This document shows positions 32,456-49,669 of a stretch of DNA of 64,000 nucleotides, piece by piece (position 1 is the stretch's first letter; each line of letters begins with the position of its first letter). Made by a program: the position numbers and the translations under genes. The notes under the pieces were generated by a model. It worked only from the letters and a program-made list of their open reading frames with translations, was not told the origin of the DNA and searched no databases. Source of the stretch: Roseicyclus sp. (GTDB lineage Bacteria > Pseudomonadota > Alphaproteobacteria > Rhodobacterales > Rhodobacteraceae); assembly GCA_018401385.1 (NCBI GenBank), contig JAGYKZ010000001.1:22509-86508 (forward strand). The letters run 5' to 3'.

Positions 32456-32501
32456 ACCAGACCATCAGAACCCACCTATCGTCCCTTCGTAGGTGCGCCT
32501 T

Positions 32502-32537
32502 ACCACGGGTTCGGGTCGCTCCGCCCCGTGGTTTTTT
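32502..32537 (+). terminator. Rho-independent terminator of the puf operon
   Basis: ACCACGGG...CCCGTGGT followed by T-run, just before dxs. Confidence 0.8.
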
Positions 32538-32559
32538 CTGGCTTGGGAGGGCTGGAAAG

Positions 32560-34509
32560 ATGACACGACCAACGACCGAGCTTCTCAACCGTATTCATAG
32601 CCCTGCTGATTTGCGGCGCATGAGCGATGCCGAACTTGCCCGCGTTGCGGATGAGTTGCGCGCCGAAACCATTTCAGCTGTTTCCGAGACGGGCGGCCAT
32701 CTTGGGTCTAGCCTCGGTGTGGTGGAACTGACGGTTGCCATTCACGCGGTGTTCAACACGCCCTTCGACAAGCTGGTCTGGGATGTGGGACATCAATGTT
32801 ATCCTCATAAAATTCTAACGGGCCGCCGTGATCGCATCCGCACGCTGCGTCAAGAAGCTGGTCTTTCAGGTTTTACCAAGCGCAGTGAATCCCCGTTTGA
32901 CCCGTTCGGCGCGGCGCATAGTTCCACTTCGATTTCCGCTGCGCTGGGTTTTGCCATGGCCCGCGAATTGGGCGAGGCCACAGGTGAGGCCATTGCGGTG
33001 ATTGGGGATGGGTCGATTTCGGCTGGTATGGCCTATGAGGCGATGAACAATGCGGGTGACTTGGGGCGGCGATTGTTCGTGATCCTCAATGACAATGATA
33101 TGAGCATCGCCCCGCCTGTTGGGGCCATGTCCCGCTATTTGCAGGATTTGGCGAAACATTCACCCCTTTCTGCGTTGAAAGATATTGCCGATGGTATGGT
33201 GCCCCTTCTGCCGGAGCCATTTCGTGCGGGCGCGACCCGTGCGCGGGAATTGGTTAAGGCGCAAATTGGCGATCTGCCCCATGGCGAAAACCTATTTGAA
33301 CATCTGGGGTTTGACTACATAGGCCCGATTGATGGGCATGATATGGATGTGCTTCTGGAGACGCTGCGGCACGCAAAAACCCATGCGACAGGCCCTGTTC
33401 TGATCCATGCCGTGACGGTCAAGGGCAAGGGATACGCCCCTGCTGAGATGGCGGATGATTGTTACCATGGGGTGGCGAAATTTGATCCCAAAACCGGCAT
33501 TCAGCAAAAATCCACCGCCAATGCGCCCAGCTATACGGGTGTTTTTGGCAAACGCCTCTTGGCCGAAGCGCAGGCCGACCCAAAGATTGTCGGTGTCACG
33601 GCGGCCATGCCTGGTGGTACGGGTTTGAATGTGATGCAACAGGCCATGCCACACCGCATCTTTGATGTGGGCATCGCGGAGCAGCACGCCGTGACCTTTG
33701 CTGCGGGCCTTGCGGCGGGCGGACTAAAACCCTTCTGCGCCATTTATTCCAGCTTTCTTCAACGCGGCTATGACCAAATCGTGCATGATGTGGCGCTCCA
33801 GAACCTGCCCGTGCGGTTTATGATTGATCGTGCGGGGTTGGTGGGTGCTGATGGTCCGACCCATGCAGGCGCGTTTGACATCAATTATCTGGCAGCTTTG
33901 CCGAACATGGTGGTGATGGCCTGTGCAGATGAGGCGGAGTTGGTCCATATGATTGCCACTTGCGCGGCCTATGGGGATGGCCCAATTGCCCTGCGTTACC
34001 CGCGCGGCGAGGGCACAGGTGTCGCCATGCCTGAACAAGGGGATATATTGGAAATTGGCAAGGGTCGCATTCTGCAAGATGGCAGCGACATCGCTTTCCT
34101 AAGCTTTGGCGCGCATCTTGCTGAAGTGCAGGAGGCCGCTGCCGCATTGGCCGCGCGCGGTATTTCTGTCACAATCGCAGATGCAAGATTTGCCAAGCCA
34201 CTTGATACGGATCTGGTTGATGATCTGATTGCCCGCCACAAGGCGATTGTCACGGTCGAGCAAGGCTCTGTTTTAGGGTTTGGTGCCTTGGTTTTGCATC
34301 ACCTTGCCGCAACGGGACAATTGGATGGGGGCGTGTCAATCCGCACCATGCATTTGCCTGATCGTTTCATCGAACACGCCAGTCCAAAGGCCATGTATCG
34401 CGATGCAGGGCTTGATGCAGAAGATATCATGCGGACGGGGCTCGCCGCGCTTGGGATTTCTGCGCCGAATTTTGCGCAAGACAGCAAAATTGCGAAATTG
34501 AAACCCTAG
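32560..34509 (+). CDS. dxs: 1-deoxy-D-xylulose-5-phosphate synthase
   Basis: [22 protein letters not shown]...[18 protein letters not shown]...[17 protein letters not shown]. Confidence 0.97.
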   Translation: MTRPTTELLNRIHSPADLRRMSDAELARVADELRAETISAVSETGGHLGSSLGVVELTVAIHAVFNTPFDKLVWDVGHQCYPHKILTGRRDRIRTLRQEAGLSGFTKRSESPFDPFGAAHSSTSISAALGFAMARELGEATGEAIAVIGDGSISAGMAYEAMNNAGDLGRRLFVILNDNDMSIAPPVGAMSRYLQDLAKHSPLSALKDIADGMVPLLPEPFRAGATRARELVKAQIGDLPHGENLFEHLGFDYIGPIDGHDMDVLLETLRHAKTHATGPVLIHAVTVKGKGYAPAEMADDCYHGVAKFDPKTGIQQKSTANAPSYTGVFGKRLLAEAQADPKIVGVTAAMPGGTGLNVMQQAMPHRIFDVGIAEQHAVTFAAGLAAGGLKPFCAIYSSFLQRGYDQIVHDVALQNLPVRFMIDRAGLVGADGPTHAGAFDINYLAALPNMVVMACADEAELVHMIATCAAYGDGPIALRYPRGEGTGVAMPEQGDILEIGKGRILQDGSDIAFLSFGAHLAEVQEAAAALAARGISVTIADARFAKPLDTDLVDDLIARHKAIVTVEQGSVLGFGALVLHHLAATGQLDGGVSIRTMHLPDRFIEHASPKAMYRDAGLDAEDIMRTGLAALGISAPNFAQDSKIAKLKP

Positions 34510-35042
34510 ACCTTGGCGTCAGCGCCAAAAATCTTTGCGGCGTGGTGTTCAAGGTATATCTTCAGCCATGGGGTGAAGATTTGCGGGCTGGTTGCCACAC
34601 GTTGTGTCAGACCATCAAGGTCCATCCACGCAAGATCAGCCACTTCATCAGGATTGGGGGTTGGTTCAATCTCTGGTGGTAATTCGCCCACAAAGATATC
34701 CACAAGCTCATGTTCAATCAGTCCGCCGCCAACATCCGCGCGATACTCGACTCGATCCCGTTTTTCCAACTGAAGGACGGGTAGGCCCAATTCATCACCC
34801 AAACGGCGCTGTGCGCAGGTCAGCGCATCTTCGCCCCAATGGGGATGGGTACAGCAGGTGTTCGTCCATAGTCCTGGTGTGTGATATTTCGCCAAAGAAC
34901 GGCGCTGCATCAGCACCGTGCTTCCGCGCATCAAAAAGACGGAGATCGCCTTGTGCCGCAATCCGCGTTGATGGACTTCCAACTTATCCACTGCTGTCAA
35001 TTCGCCCCCGACCCATGCGGGGATCAACACATCATCCATCAC
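34506..35042 (-). CDS. idi: Isopentenyl-diphosphate delta-isomerase (type 1)
   Basis: [48 protein letters not shown]. Confidence 0.94.
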   Translation of the reverse strand: MMDDVLIPAWVGGELTAVDKLEVHQRGLRHKAISVFLMRGSTVLMQRRSLAKYHTPGLWTNTCCTHPHWGEDALTCAQRRLGDELGLPVLQLEKRDRVEYRADVGGGLIEHELVDIFVGELPPEIEPTPNPDEVADLAWMDLDGLTQRVATSPQIFTPWLKIYLEHHAAKIFGADAKV

Positions 35043-36226
35043 TACACACGCGTTGCCGAAATCAGCCCTGTCAAATGGGCCAGGTTCTTTACACCGATCT
35101 TGATATGCGCCAAGGGCCGTGCCTTGACCAGTTTCTTATTCATATAGGCCTCAAAGGTCAGGCGCTGAACATCTATATCGTGACAGAGACTGACAAAGCG
35201 TTCCCGCCGTTCGTCCGAGCGGTAATACGCGTTTTGCATGGCTCCAAGAACCTTGAACACGCTTTTATGTTCGCGCATGAACAGGCGCCGCGCAAGGTCA
35301 AGATCCTTGATCCGCCCTGATTGCAGTTTGGCCGCGGCCGCTGTTGCCGCCACGCGCCCGCCAACCATGGCGTAATAAATCCCCTCACCCGAGGATGGCG
35401 CAACCACACCCGCCGCATCGCCCGCCAAGATCACATCGCGGCCATTGTCCCAACGATCCAATGGTTTCAGCGGAATCGGCGCGCCCTCGCGGCGGATGGT
35501 TCTGCAGTCGCTCAGATGAGAAAATGCGCGCAAATCGGCGGTGGCTTTTTTCAAATCCACCTCTTTATCCATGGAGCCCATACCAATGGAGGCGGATTTC
35601 CCATGCGGAAACACCCATCCGTAGAAATCGGGGCTAATCCGCCCGTCATAAATCACATCGCAGCGGTCTGGATGATAGGCATCGGTTCCGCCTTCGGGGG
35701 CTTCGACAATCTCATGATAGGCGATGACATAGGGAATACGGTCCCCGCCCTTCACCTCGTCACGCGCCACATTAGAGCGCGCACCATCTGCACCGATCAC
35801 CACGGCACAGGCCAGACGGTTGGTTTCGCCCGTTTCCTTGTCGCGATAGATCACATGGGTGCCCTGCGCATCGCGTTCGATCTTGGTATAGGTTCCGGTA
35901 AAACGCTCCGCCCCCGCATCGGCGGCCCGAACGCGCAGAAACTCATCAAAATGCTCGCGGTCGACCATTCCCACAAAGCCGTTCTCAATCGGAATATCCA
36001 CCTTGCGCCCCGTGGGTGAAATCATTCGGGCCGTGGTGATCTTTGCCACGATCTGCGTGTCTGGAATATCGAAATCCGCAATCAAGCGCGGTGGGATGGC
36101 ACCGCCACAGGGCTTGATCCGCCCTGCCCGATCCAGAAGGGCCACACGATGGCCTGACAGGGCCAGATCATGTGCGGCGGTTGCACCTGACGGGCCACCC
36201 CCTACGACAACGACATCATAATCCAT
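35042..36226 (-). CDS. bchP: Geranylgeranyl reductase BchP
   Basis: MDYDVVVVGGGPSGATAAHDLALSGHRVALLDRAGRIKPCGGAIPPRLIADFDIPDTQIVAKITTARMISPTGRKVDIP. Confidence 0.95.
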   Translation of the reverse strand: MDYDVVVVGGGPSGATAAHDLALSGHRVALLDRAGRIKPCGGAIPPRLIADFDIPDTQIVAKITTARMISPTGRKVDIPIENGFVGMVDREHFDEFLRVRAADAGAERFTGTYTKIERDAQGTHVIYRDKETGETNRLACAVVIGADGARSNVARDEVKGGDRIPYVIAYHEIVEAPEGGTDAYHPDRCDVIYDGRISPDFYGWVFPHGKSASIGMGSMDKEVDLKKATADLRAFSHLSDCRTIRREGAPIPLKPLDRWDNGRDVILAGDAAGVVAPSSGEGIYYAMVGGRVAATAAAAKLQSGRIKDLDLARRLFMREHKSVFKVLGAMQNAYYRSDERRERFVSLCHDIDVQRLTFEAYMNKKLVKARPLAHIKIGVKNLAHLTGLISATRV

Positions 36227-36227
36227 T

Positions 36228-37515
36228 TCATTCTCCTGGCACTGAAAGAGGTGGGGCGGCAATTCTTTGTGTGGTGTTTGCAATCACGCGCATCGCCATC
36301 AAGGCCGCAGCAAGATAAAGCGCGGCTTCAAACAGAAACACCGCGCCAAATCCATCGGCATCGCCCATGATGGGGCGGGCAAAATCAACCAAGGCGGCGC
36401 CGAGCAGCCCGCCAAAGCCCGCGGCAATCGCTTGCGCTGCGCCCCAAAGACCCATGCGGGTGCCTTCGCGCGCCTGACGTCCTTCGCCCGCCAGTGCCAT
36501 CATCGATCCGATGGCCGCCACGGCGAACATCCCATTGAAAAACCCCATCGTGATCACTGCGGGCACCAGCGGTGCGATTGGCCCGATCTGGCCAAGCCAA
36601 GCAATCACAATCAGGGACAGCGCGGATCCCAGACAGCCCGCAATGACCCATTGGCGAAGGTTTCCCAAACGCAGTGCTGTGCCCGCAACGCCTACAAGCA
36701 CCATACCAAGGAACACACCGCCATTCTGCGCACCCGAAAGGGAGGTCGATTGTCCAGGTGTGAAGTGGAACACAAGGCCCGAATAAGGCTCGAGGATCAA
36801 TTCCTGCATGAAATAGGCGGACATACTCAGGAAGACGAAAATGGTGAAATGGCGGGCTTTGCGCTCCGCCCAAATCTCGCGCAGTCCTTCCAAGAACGGC
36901 GCGGCTTTCTCCTCTGCTTGGGCCACAACTTTGGCCTCTATTCCCCAGATGGCAAGGCTTGTGATCAGCACCGCACCGATGCAGACCGTGCCGAATACGC
37001 CCATTAGTCGCATATGGCTGTAGGGATCCAGAAATTGCCCAGAGACACCCGCGGTAACGGCAATGCCAAAAATCATCAAAAGCCATGTGATGGTGGCTGC
37101 GGCAGGCCTTCGTTCAGGGGCGGTTGCGGTCGCCAAAGCGCCAAGAGAGATGCCAGAGGCCCCAAACACCCACGCCGATCATGACATAGGCAAGACGGAC
37201 AGCCCGAGCCAGCCAAAATTGCGCCGCAAAAAGCGAGAGAGCAAACGCGGCCAGAAGCGCGCCCGAAGCCAAAATAGCCATGCCCGCGATGATCCAGCGG
37301 CTGCGCGAGCGGCCCGTGTCTGAGCGATAGCCCCATTGTGGCCGTGTGATTTGAATGGCGTAGTGCAACCCAACCAGAAGCCCTGGGAGAATGGCGGGCA
37401 ACGCCAATTCCACCACCATCAAGCGGTTCAAGGTGGAGGTGATCAGAACCACAATCGCGCCAAGGCACATTTGCACGATGCCAAGGCGGATGATCTGAAG
37501 CCAGCTGAGGGTCAT
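36228..37515 (-). CDS. PucC/LhaA-family MFS protein (Bch2/ORF428 type), one frameshift
   Basis: Two ORFs (36228-37169, 37114-37545) encode halves of one PucC-family protein; located between bchP and bchG. Confidence 0.88.
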
Positions 37516-37519
37516 GCGC

Positions 37520-38434
37520 CTATCCCCCCAATCCGCGCAAGCCAAAGGCCGCGATCATCATGCCAGACACATAGAGCGTGACACCTGTTGCGTTATACCA
37601 TGGCGCCCGTGCTTTGGGATCTTTCAACAAGACCTGCATTGCCGCGATTTGCACCAAGAGCGAAACGGTGATGAAAAATCCAAACCATGGTCGATCCCAA
37701 TGGAACATCAGTGCAATCACGATAAACTGCGGCACGGCCATCACCCATGCCGCAACCTGCGCGGCGCGCTTGGGGCCAAGTGTGACGGGGAGGGAATTGA
37801 CACCCATTTGCCGATCGCCCTCCAAGGCTTTGAAATCGTTGAGCGTCATGATCCCATGCGCGCCAATACCATAAAGCAGGGCGATGATCACAATGGGCCA
37901 TGCGGGTGCGCCCGCAGACAGCACAGCTGCACCGGTGAACCATGGCAGGCTTTCATAGGACAAACCGACCAAACCCGGCCCCCAGAGGCCCGAGCGCTTC
38001 AGCCGTACAGGTTCGGCAGAATAGGCCCAAGCGGCGGCGATGGCCACGAGGGTGGCCGCAAAGCCCCAAGGACCAAGCGCCAGACCAATTATGGCCGCCA
38101 CACCCGACATCAGAAGCGCGATCCACAGGCCCCATTTTCCAGGGATACGACCCGATGGGATGGGGCGGTGCGGTTCGTTGATGGCATCCACATGACGGTC
38201 GCACCAATCATTGGCGGCTTGACTCATGCCGCAGACAATCGGACCCGCAAGAATGACGCCCAAGGCCAAGCCAACCCAATGGCCCGATGCCGCCGACCCA
38301 ACCGAAACTGCGCCACAAAGATAGGCCCACATCGGTGGAAACCACGTTATGGGCTTGAGCAGCGTCAAGATTGCGCGCGGTTCAGGAAGGTTGCGCTTGG
38401 TCTGGCTTTGATGCGTGTCGGTCGTTACACTCAT
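37520..38434 (-). CDS. bchG: Bacteriochlorophyll synthase BchG
   Basis: LTLLKPITWFPPMWAYLCGAVSVG...SQAANDWCDRHVDAINEPHRPIPSGRIPG prenyltransferase motifs. Confidence 0.96.
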   Translation of the reverse strand: MSVTTDTHQSQTKRNLPEPRAILTLLKPITWFPPMWAYLCGAVSVGSAASGHWVGLALGVILAGPIVCGMSQAANDWCDRHVDAINEPHRPIPSGRIPGKWGLWIALLMSGVAAIIGLALGPWGFAATLVAIAAAWAYSAEPVRLKRSGLWGPGLVGLSYESLPWFTGAAVLSAGAPAWPIVIIALLYGIGAHGIMTLNDFKALEGDRQMGVNSLPVTLGPKRAAQVAAWVMAVPQFIVIALMFHWDRPWFGFFITVSLLVQIAAMQVLLKDPKARAPWYNATGVTLYVSGMMIAAFGLRGLGG

Positions 38435-38436
38435 AC

Positions 38437-38454
38437 TGTCAATTTATACTGACA
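38437..38454. promoter_or_regulatory. PpsR/CrtJ site TGTCAATTTATACTGACA immediately upstream of bchG
   Basis: TGT-N12-ACA; extends to 8-bp arms TACTGTCA/TGACAGTA (38434-38457). Confidence 0.88.
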
Positions 38455-38531
38455 GTATGCGACTCGGCAAGTGTAAACTCAGCTTGACGCTTTGTGACCA
38501 CCTTACGAAAGGGACAACGATAACGGGCTGT

Positions 38532-39970
38532 TTATGGGCCGCTTTTACTCAACAACCCGTATTTGCGCAGCTTTACGTAAAGCGATTGACGCGACAGTCC
38601 CAACATCTCCGCCGCTGCCACGCGGTTGTTATCTGTCAATTCAACCGCTGTTTCAATGCACATTTTTTCAACCACATCGGTGGTTGCGGCTACGATTTCC
38701 TTGAGCGGCGCGGAGCCAACCAAATCCATCACATTGCGCATGGCGTCATCCCCAACTGGCCCGCCAGCAGGAAGGGGGGAGCTTGGCTCGCGCACCACTT
38801 CCATGCGCGAAGTGTCGCGGATCACGAAGGCGAACCCGCCCATGGATTGCCCCATCATATGGGTCGCCGAAATCTCGACAGAGAGCTGTGTGCCATACTT
38901 GCCTTCAAGCCGCGTGGAATAAACGCGCATTTTCCCAGCGCGGGTGGCGTTCTCAATCAGGACTTTCATATCCACGCTGCCGCGGATCAAGAATTCGCTC
39001 AAGGCTTTACCGCGCACATCGCCCAGACGGGCGGCATCGCAAAGGCCGAGAAAAGCATCATTGGCCGACCGGATCATGCCGTGATTGTCGGTAAAGACAA
39101 TTGCATCCGCGCCATTTTTATACAGCACCGACATCGCCTCGGCCAATTCTGCGGCCAAAACCTCGGATGTGCCATCCACCTCGATCCGACACAGCAGCAT
39201 ATTGTCGCCCGCTGCGCGGAAGAGCGATGGATAAAGCGAAACGGGTTTTGTTGGAGCCGTTTGGTCGTCACGGCAAGCGATCCGCCAAGACCGTCCCCCG
39301 CCCGAGAGATCAGTGTCTCAATGAATCCGACCCGCCGTTTGCCCTCAAACTCCAAGGCAAAGGCCGTTCCCGTCAGACTATCCGCCGCACTTCCCAAGGC
39401 TTGGGCAGCCGCGCTGTTCAGGTCGGTGATGCGGCCTGAATTAACATCCACCAAGATCAGCGCATCGCGCGCCGCCTCCATGATCACACGGTAGCGGGTT
39501 TCGTAATCGCGATGGGTTTCGTAATCCTTTTCAAGCGCAAGTTGCGCCTTGACCAAACGATGCTGCAATTCTGCAATGGGGCGTAAATCTCGACCCAACA
39601 TCAGGATTATATCGTCACGCCCTGTCTTGTGCAGCGTATATCGAATGGGGAATTCCCAGCTGGCATTGTCGTGGTGATTGACCTCGATCGCCTCAACGGT
39701 GTTTTTCGTGCCGCCGCGATAGGCTTCGAGCTGCGCCTCGAGTTTCCCTAAGGAGTCTTCCGCCATGAATTCGCGGATATCGCGATCTTTCCAGTGGTCA
39801 AGTCGGCCTAAACTTGGATTTAGCGGGTTGGTGATGACGGATCGCACCAGGCCAGAGGTATCCAGCACAATGGCCAAATCCGCCGCTGTCGCCACGATAT
39901 CGTTAAAATGCTCAGGCGCAATCGGCGGGCCTGCGGGTTGATCCCAAAAATCTGTTCCGCGCGTGTTCAT
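38532..39970 (-). CDS. ppsR: Photosynthesis gene repressor PpsR/CrtJ (PAS-PAS-HTH), frameshift near 39.2 kb
   Basis: ORFs 39074-39970 and 38532-39200; C-terminal HTH VEKMCIETAVELTDNNRVAAAEMLGLSRQSLYVKLRKYGLL; next to ppaA. Confidence 0.93.
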
Positions 39971-39991
39971 ACGACGTTCCGTCCGTTTCCG

Positions 39992-40810
39992 TTACTTGTT
40001 CTCGGTCGCATCGTTTCGTTCCGTGCCTTGCGGCGTGTCAACGACTTTGGGGTCTGCAATTCCCAAGCCACAATAGTCCAATGCCGCATCAACATCTGTT
40101 GTCGCGAAGTCCGCCCCTGTGATGGCGACCGCGTCCAAGTCACTGTCCAACACGGACCCACCTAGAATAACGGGCGTTCGTCTCGAGACGTTATTTCGAA
40201 TTATGTCCACCAGATCCTTTACGGATGCAAGTGTTCTGCGTCCAGCGGCTGTTACACCGATCATGTCATATCTATTACGCTTGACCCGCTCGGCAACCTC
40301 TCTGGGATGCTGTGAAACCGATATATGAACGTCCAGACCACGCCGCCGTAATTGGTCGGCTGCAATAAAGGCACCCAAGGTATGGTGCTCCCGATAGGGC
40401 AAGATGAGCAAAACAGATCCGCGATCTTTGACGCTCTCCCGCCGTTTTTGCGCTGTCAAGCCACGCACGGTTTCCTGCAAACGTGCCGATCCGATGGAGA
40501 CTTCTGCAAAACTCAAGCTGTCCGTGGCCCAGCGATGGCCCATCAGTCGGGCGGTGGCGGGGATGATATAATCAATCGTATCCTCAACGCTGACGTTTTC
40601 ACTGGCCAACTTGCTCAGAGCATCGAAGCGATGCGCCTCCTCCACGGAGACATAAGCTTCGCACAATGTTTCCAGACGCCGCGCCACACTTCCCTTGGTG
40701 GGGGGTGTTTGGCGCGCAAGAACAGAAATCGCTGCCTTGGCCAGCGAATTGATTTCGGCAGAGCGTTTATCTGTCCCTCTACGGGACGAAGCGTCCCATT
40801 CTTGGGTCAT
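39992..40810 (-). CDS. ppaA: PpaA/AerR cobalamin-binding antirepressor
   Basis: SVLLILPYREHHTLGAFIAADQLRRRGLDVHISVS...TPVILGGSVLDSDLDAV B12-binding-like fold; directly upstream of ppsR. Confidence 0.9.
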   Translation of the reverse strand: MTQEWDASSRRGTDKRSAEINSLAKAAISVLARQTPPTKGSVARRLETLCEAYVSVEEAHRFDALSKLASENVSVEDTIDYIIPATARLMGHRWATDSLSFAEVSIGSARLQETVRGLTAQKRRESVKDRGSVLLILPYREHHTLGAFIAADQLRRRGLDVHISVSQHPREVAERVKRNRYDMIGVTAAGRRTLASVKDLVDIIRNNVSRRTPVILGGSVLDSDLDAVAITGADFATTDVDAALDYCGLGIADPKVVDTPQGTERNDATENK

Positions 40811-41001
40811 TGATCGGCTCCTTAGCCGCCCTTGCGCTGGTTTTGCGCGTTCGGCGGGCCTCGCGTAAAAGATCGGGGCGATCTTTTTTCTTCGGCCGTT
40901 ATTCACACGACTTCAGTTACTTTGGTCATGTGTCTTGCATAAGCGCAAGCCCCACTCAAGGGCTGTTCATATGCCATGACACTCTACAAGAATGGCCCGC
41001 C

Positions 41002-41019
41002 TGTCAAAGAAAATTGACA
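41002..41019. promoter_or_regulatory. PpsR/CrtJ site TGTCAAAGAAAATTGACA (ppaA-bchF intergenic)
   Basis: Exact TGT-N12-ACA. Confidence 0.82.
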
Positions 41020-41133
41020 TTTCCCCAGCGTCAACAAGCGACAATGCGCCGATATAGACAGGAAGCGCAAAAAATAGTGGCAAATTTTGAAGCTTATTCC
41101 CCGTGCTACTCGGGTATGTGTCAACTCTCATAC

Positions 41134-41151
41134 TGTAAGTTTTAATTGACA
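41134..41151. promoter_or_regulatory. PpsR/CrtJ site TGTAAGTTTTAATTGACA upstream of bchF
   Basis: Exact TGT-N12-ACA; right arm contains TTGACA -35-like hexamer. Confidence 0.88.
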
Positions 41152-41206
41152 CTTTACCCCTTTGAGGGCTAGCCTTTCCTTAAAGGACAGACTGGAATCA
41201 AAGAAA

Positions 41207-41668
41207 ATGCCATCGGATAGTCTGACAGCAACGCCGTCACGCCAGCTTTACAGCGTGGATGAGCGCGCAAGGCGCGATGCAACCGTTTGGACATTGGTTC
41301 AAGGGATTCTCGCGCCGATCCAGTTTGTTGTGTTTCTGATTTCTCTCGCTCTGGTTGCGCGATTCCTGATCACTGGCGCTGGCTATGACGTGGCCACCTA
41401 TTCCATCATCATCAAAACCGCCATTTTGTTGACCATCATGGTCACGGGCGCGATTTGGGAAAAAGTGGTCTTTGGCCAATATCTTTTTGCACCCGCCTTC
41501 TTTTGGGAGGATGTTGTCAGCTTTTTCGTGATTGCGCTGCATCTGGCCTATGTGGTCGCGCTTTTGCAGCACGCCCCACAGGTTCAGCAGATGTGGATCG
41601 CCCTGGCCGCCTATGCCGCCTATGTCATCAATGCCGCGCAGTTTCTGCATAAGCTGCGCCAGTTGTAA
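41207..41668 (+). CDS. bchF: 3-vinyl bacteriochlorophyllide hydratase BchF
   Basis: MPSDSLTATPSRQLYSVDERARRDATVWTLVQGILAPIQFVVFLISLALV...WEKVVFGQYLFAPAFFWEDVVSF. Confidence 0.95.
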   Translation: MPSDSLTATPSRQLYSVDERARRDATVWTLVQGILAPIQFVVFLISLALVARFLITGAGYDVATYSIIIKTAILLTIMVTGAIWEKVVFGQYLFAPAFFWEDVVSFFVIALHLAYVVALLQHAPQVQQMWIALAAYAAYVINAAQFLHKLRQL

Positions 41669-48976
<7,308 letters not shown>

Positions 48977-48977
<1 letters not shown>

Positions 48978-49669
48978 TGGTCGCTACGCCGACATATGGC
49001 GCGACCCGCGCCCGTGTTGAAGAATATTTCGACAGCACCGCCACCCAAACATGGGAGCGGTTGACCTCGGATGCGCCAGTGTCGCGCGTGCGTCAAACCG
49101 TGCGTGAGGGGCGTGACCGGATGCGCGCGATCATGTTGTCCAGATTGCCCGATGATCTGACGGGGCAGCGGGTGTTGGATGCAGGCTGCGGCGCGGGGCA
49201 AATGACCGCCGAATTGGCCGCGCGCGGGGCTGAGGTGGTCGCCATTGATATCTCGCCCTCCCTTGTCGAGATTGCACAAAAACGCCTACCCGAAGGTTTG
49301 CAGTCGCGTGTCGATTTTCGCTCGGGCGATATGCTCGCCCCCGAATTGGGGCGGTTCGATCATGTGATCGCGATGGACTCGATGATCTATTACCAGGCCC
49401 CTGATCTGGGCCAGGCCTTGGCGCATCTGTGTCATCGCGTATCGGGAAAAGTGGTGTTCACGGTGGCACCGCGCACGCCATTTTTGATGGTGTTTTGGGG
49501 ATTGGGAAAATTGTTTCCGCGCTCGGATCGGTCACCTGTGATGATCCCGCACACGGCCCAGAACCTACGCTATTGTACGTCTCTGACAGGCGCATCAGGC
49601 ACGATATCAGAGGTCGGAACCGTGTCGCGCGGCTTCTACATCTCATCCTGTCTGGAGTATGCGATATGA
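48977..49669 (+). CDS. bchM: Mg-protoporphyrin IX methyltransferase BchM
   Basis: RARVEEYFDSTATQTWERLTSDAPVSRVRQTVREGRDRMRAIMLSRLPDDLTGQRVLDAGCGAGQM. Confidence 0.95.

Noticed and set aside
32395-32559. Possible pufX downstream of pufC
   Set aside because: Only 165 nt, occupied by two hairpins and a terminator; no TM-encoding ORF.
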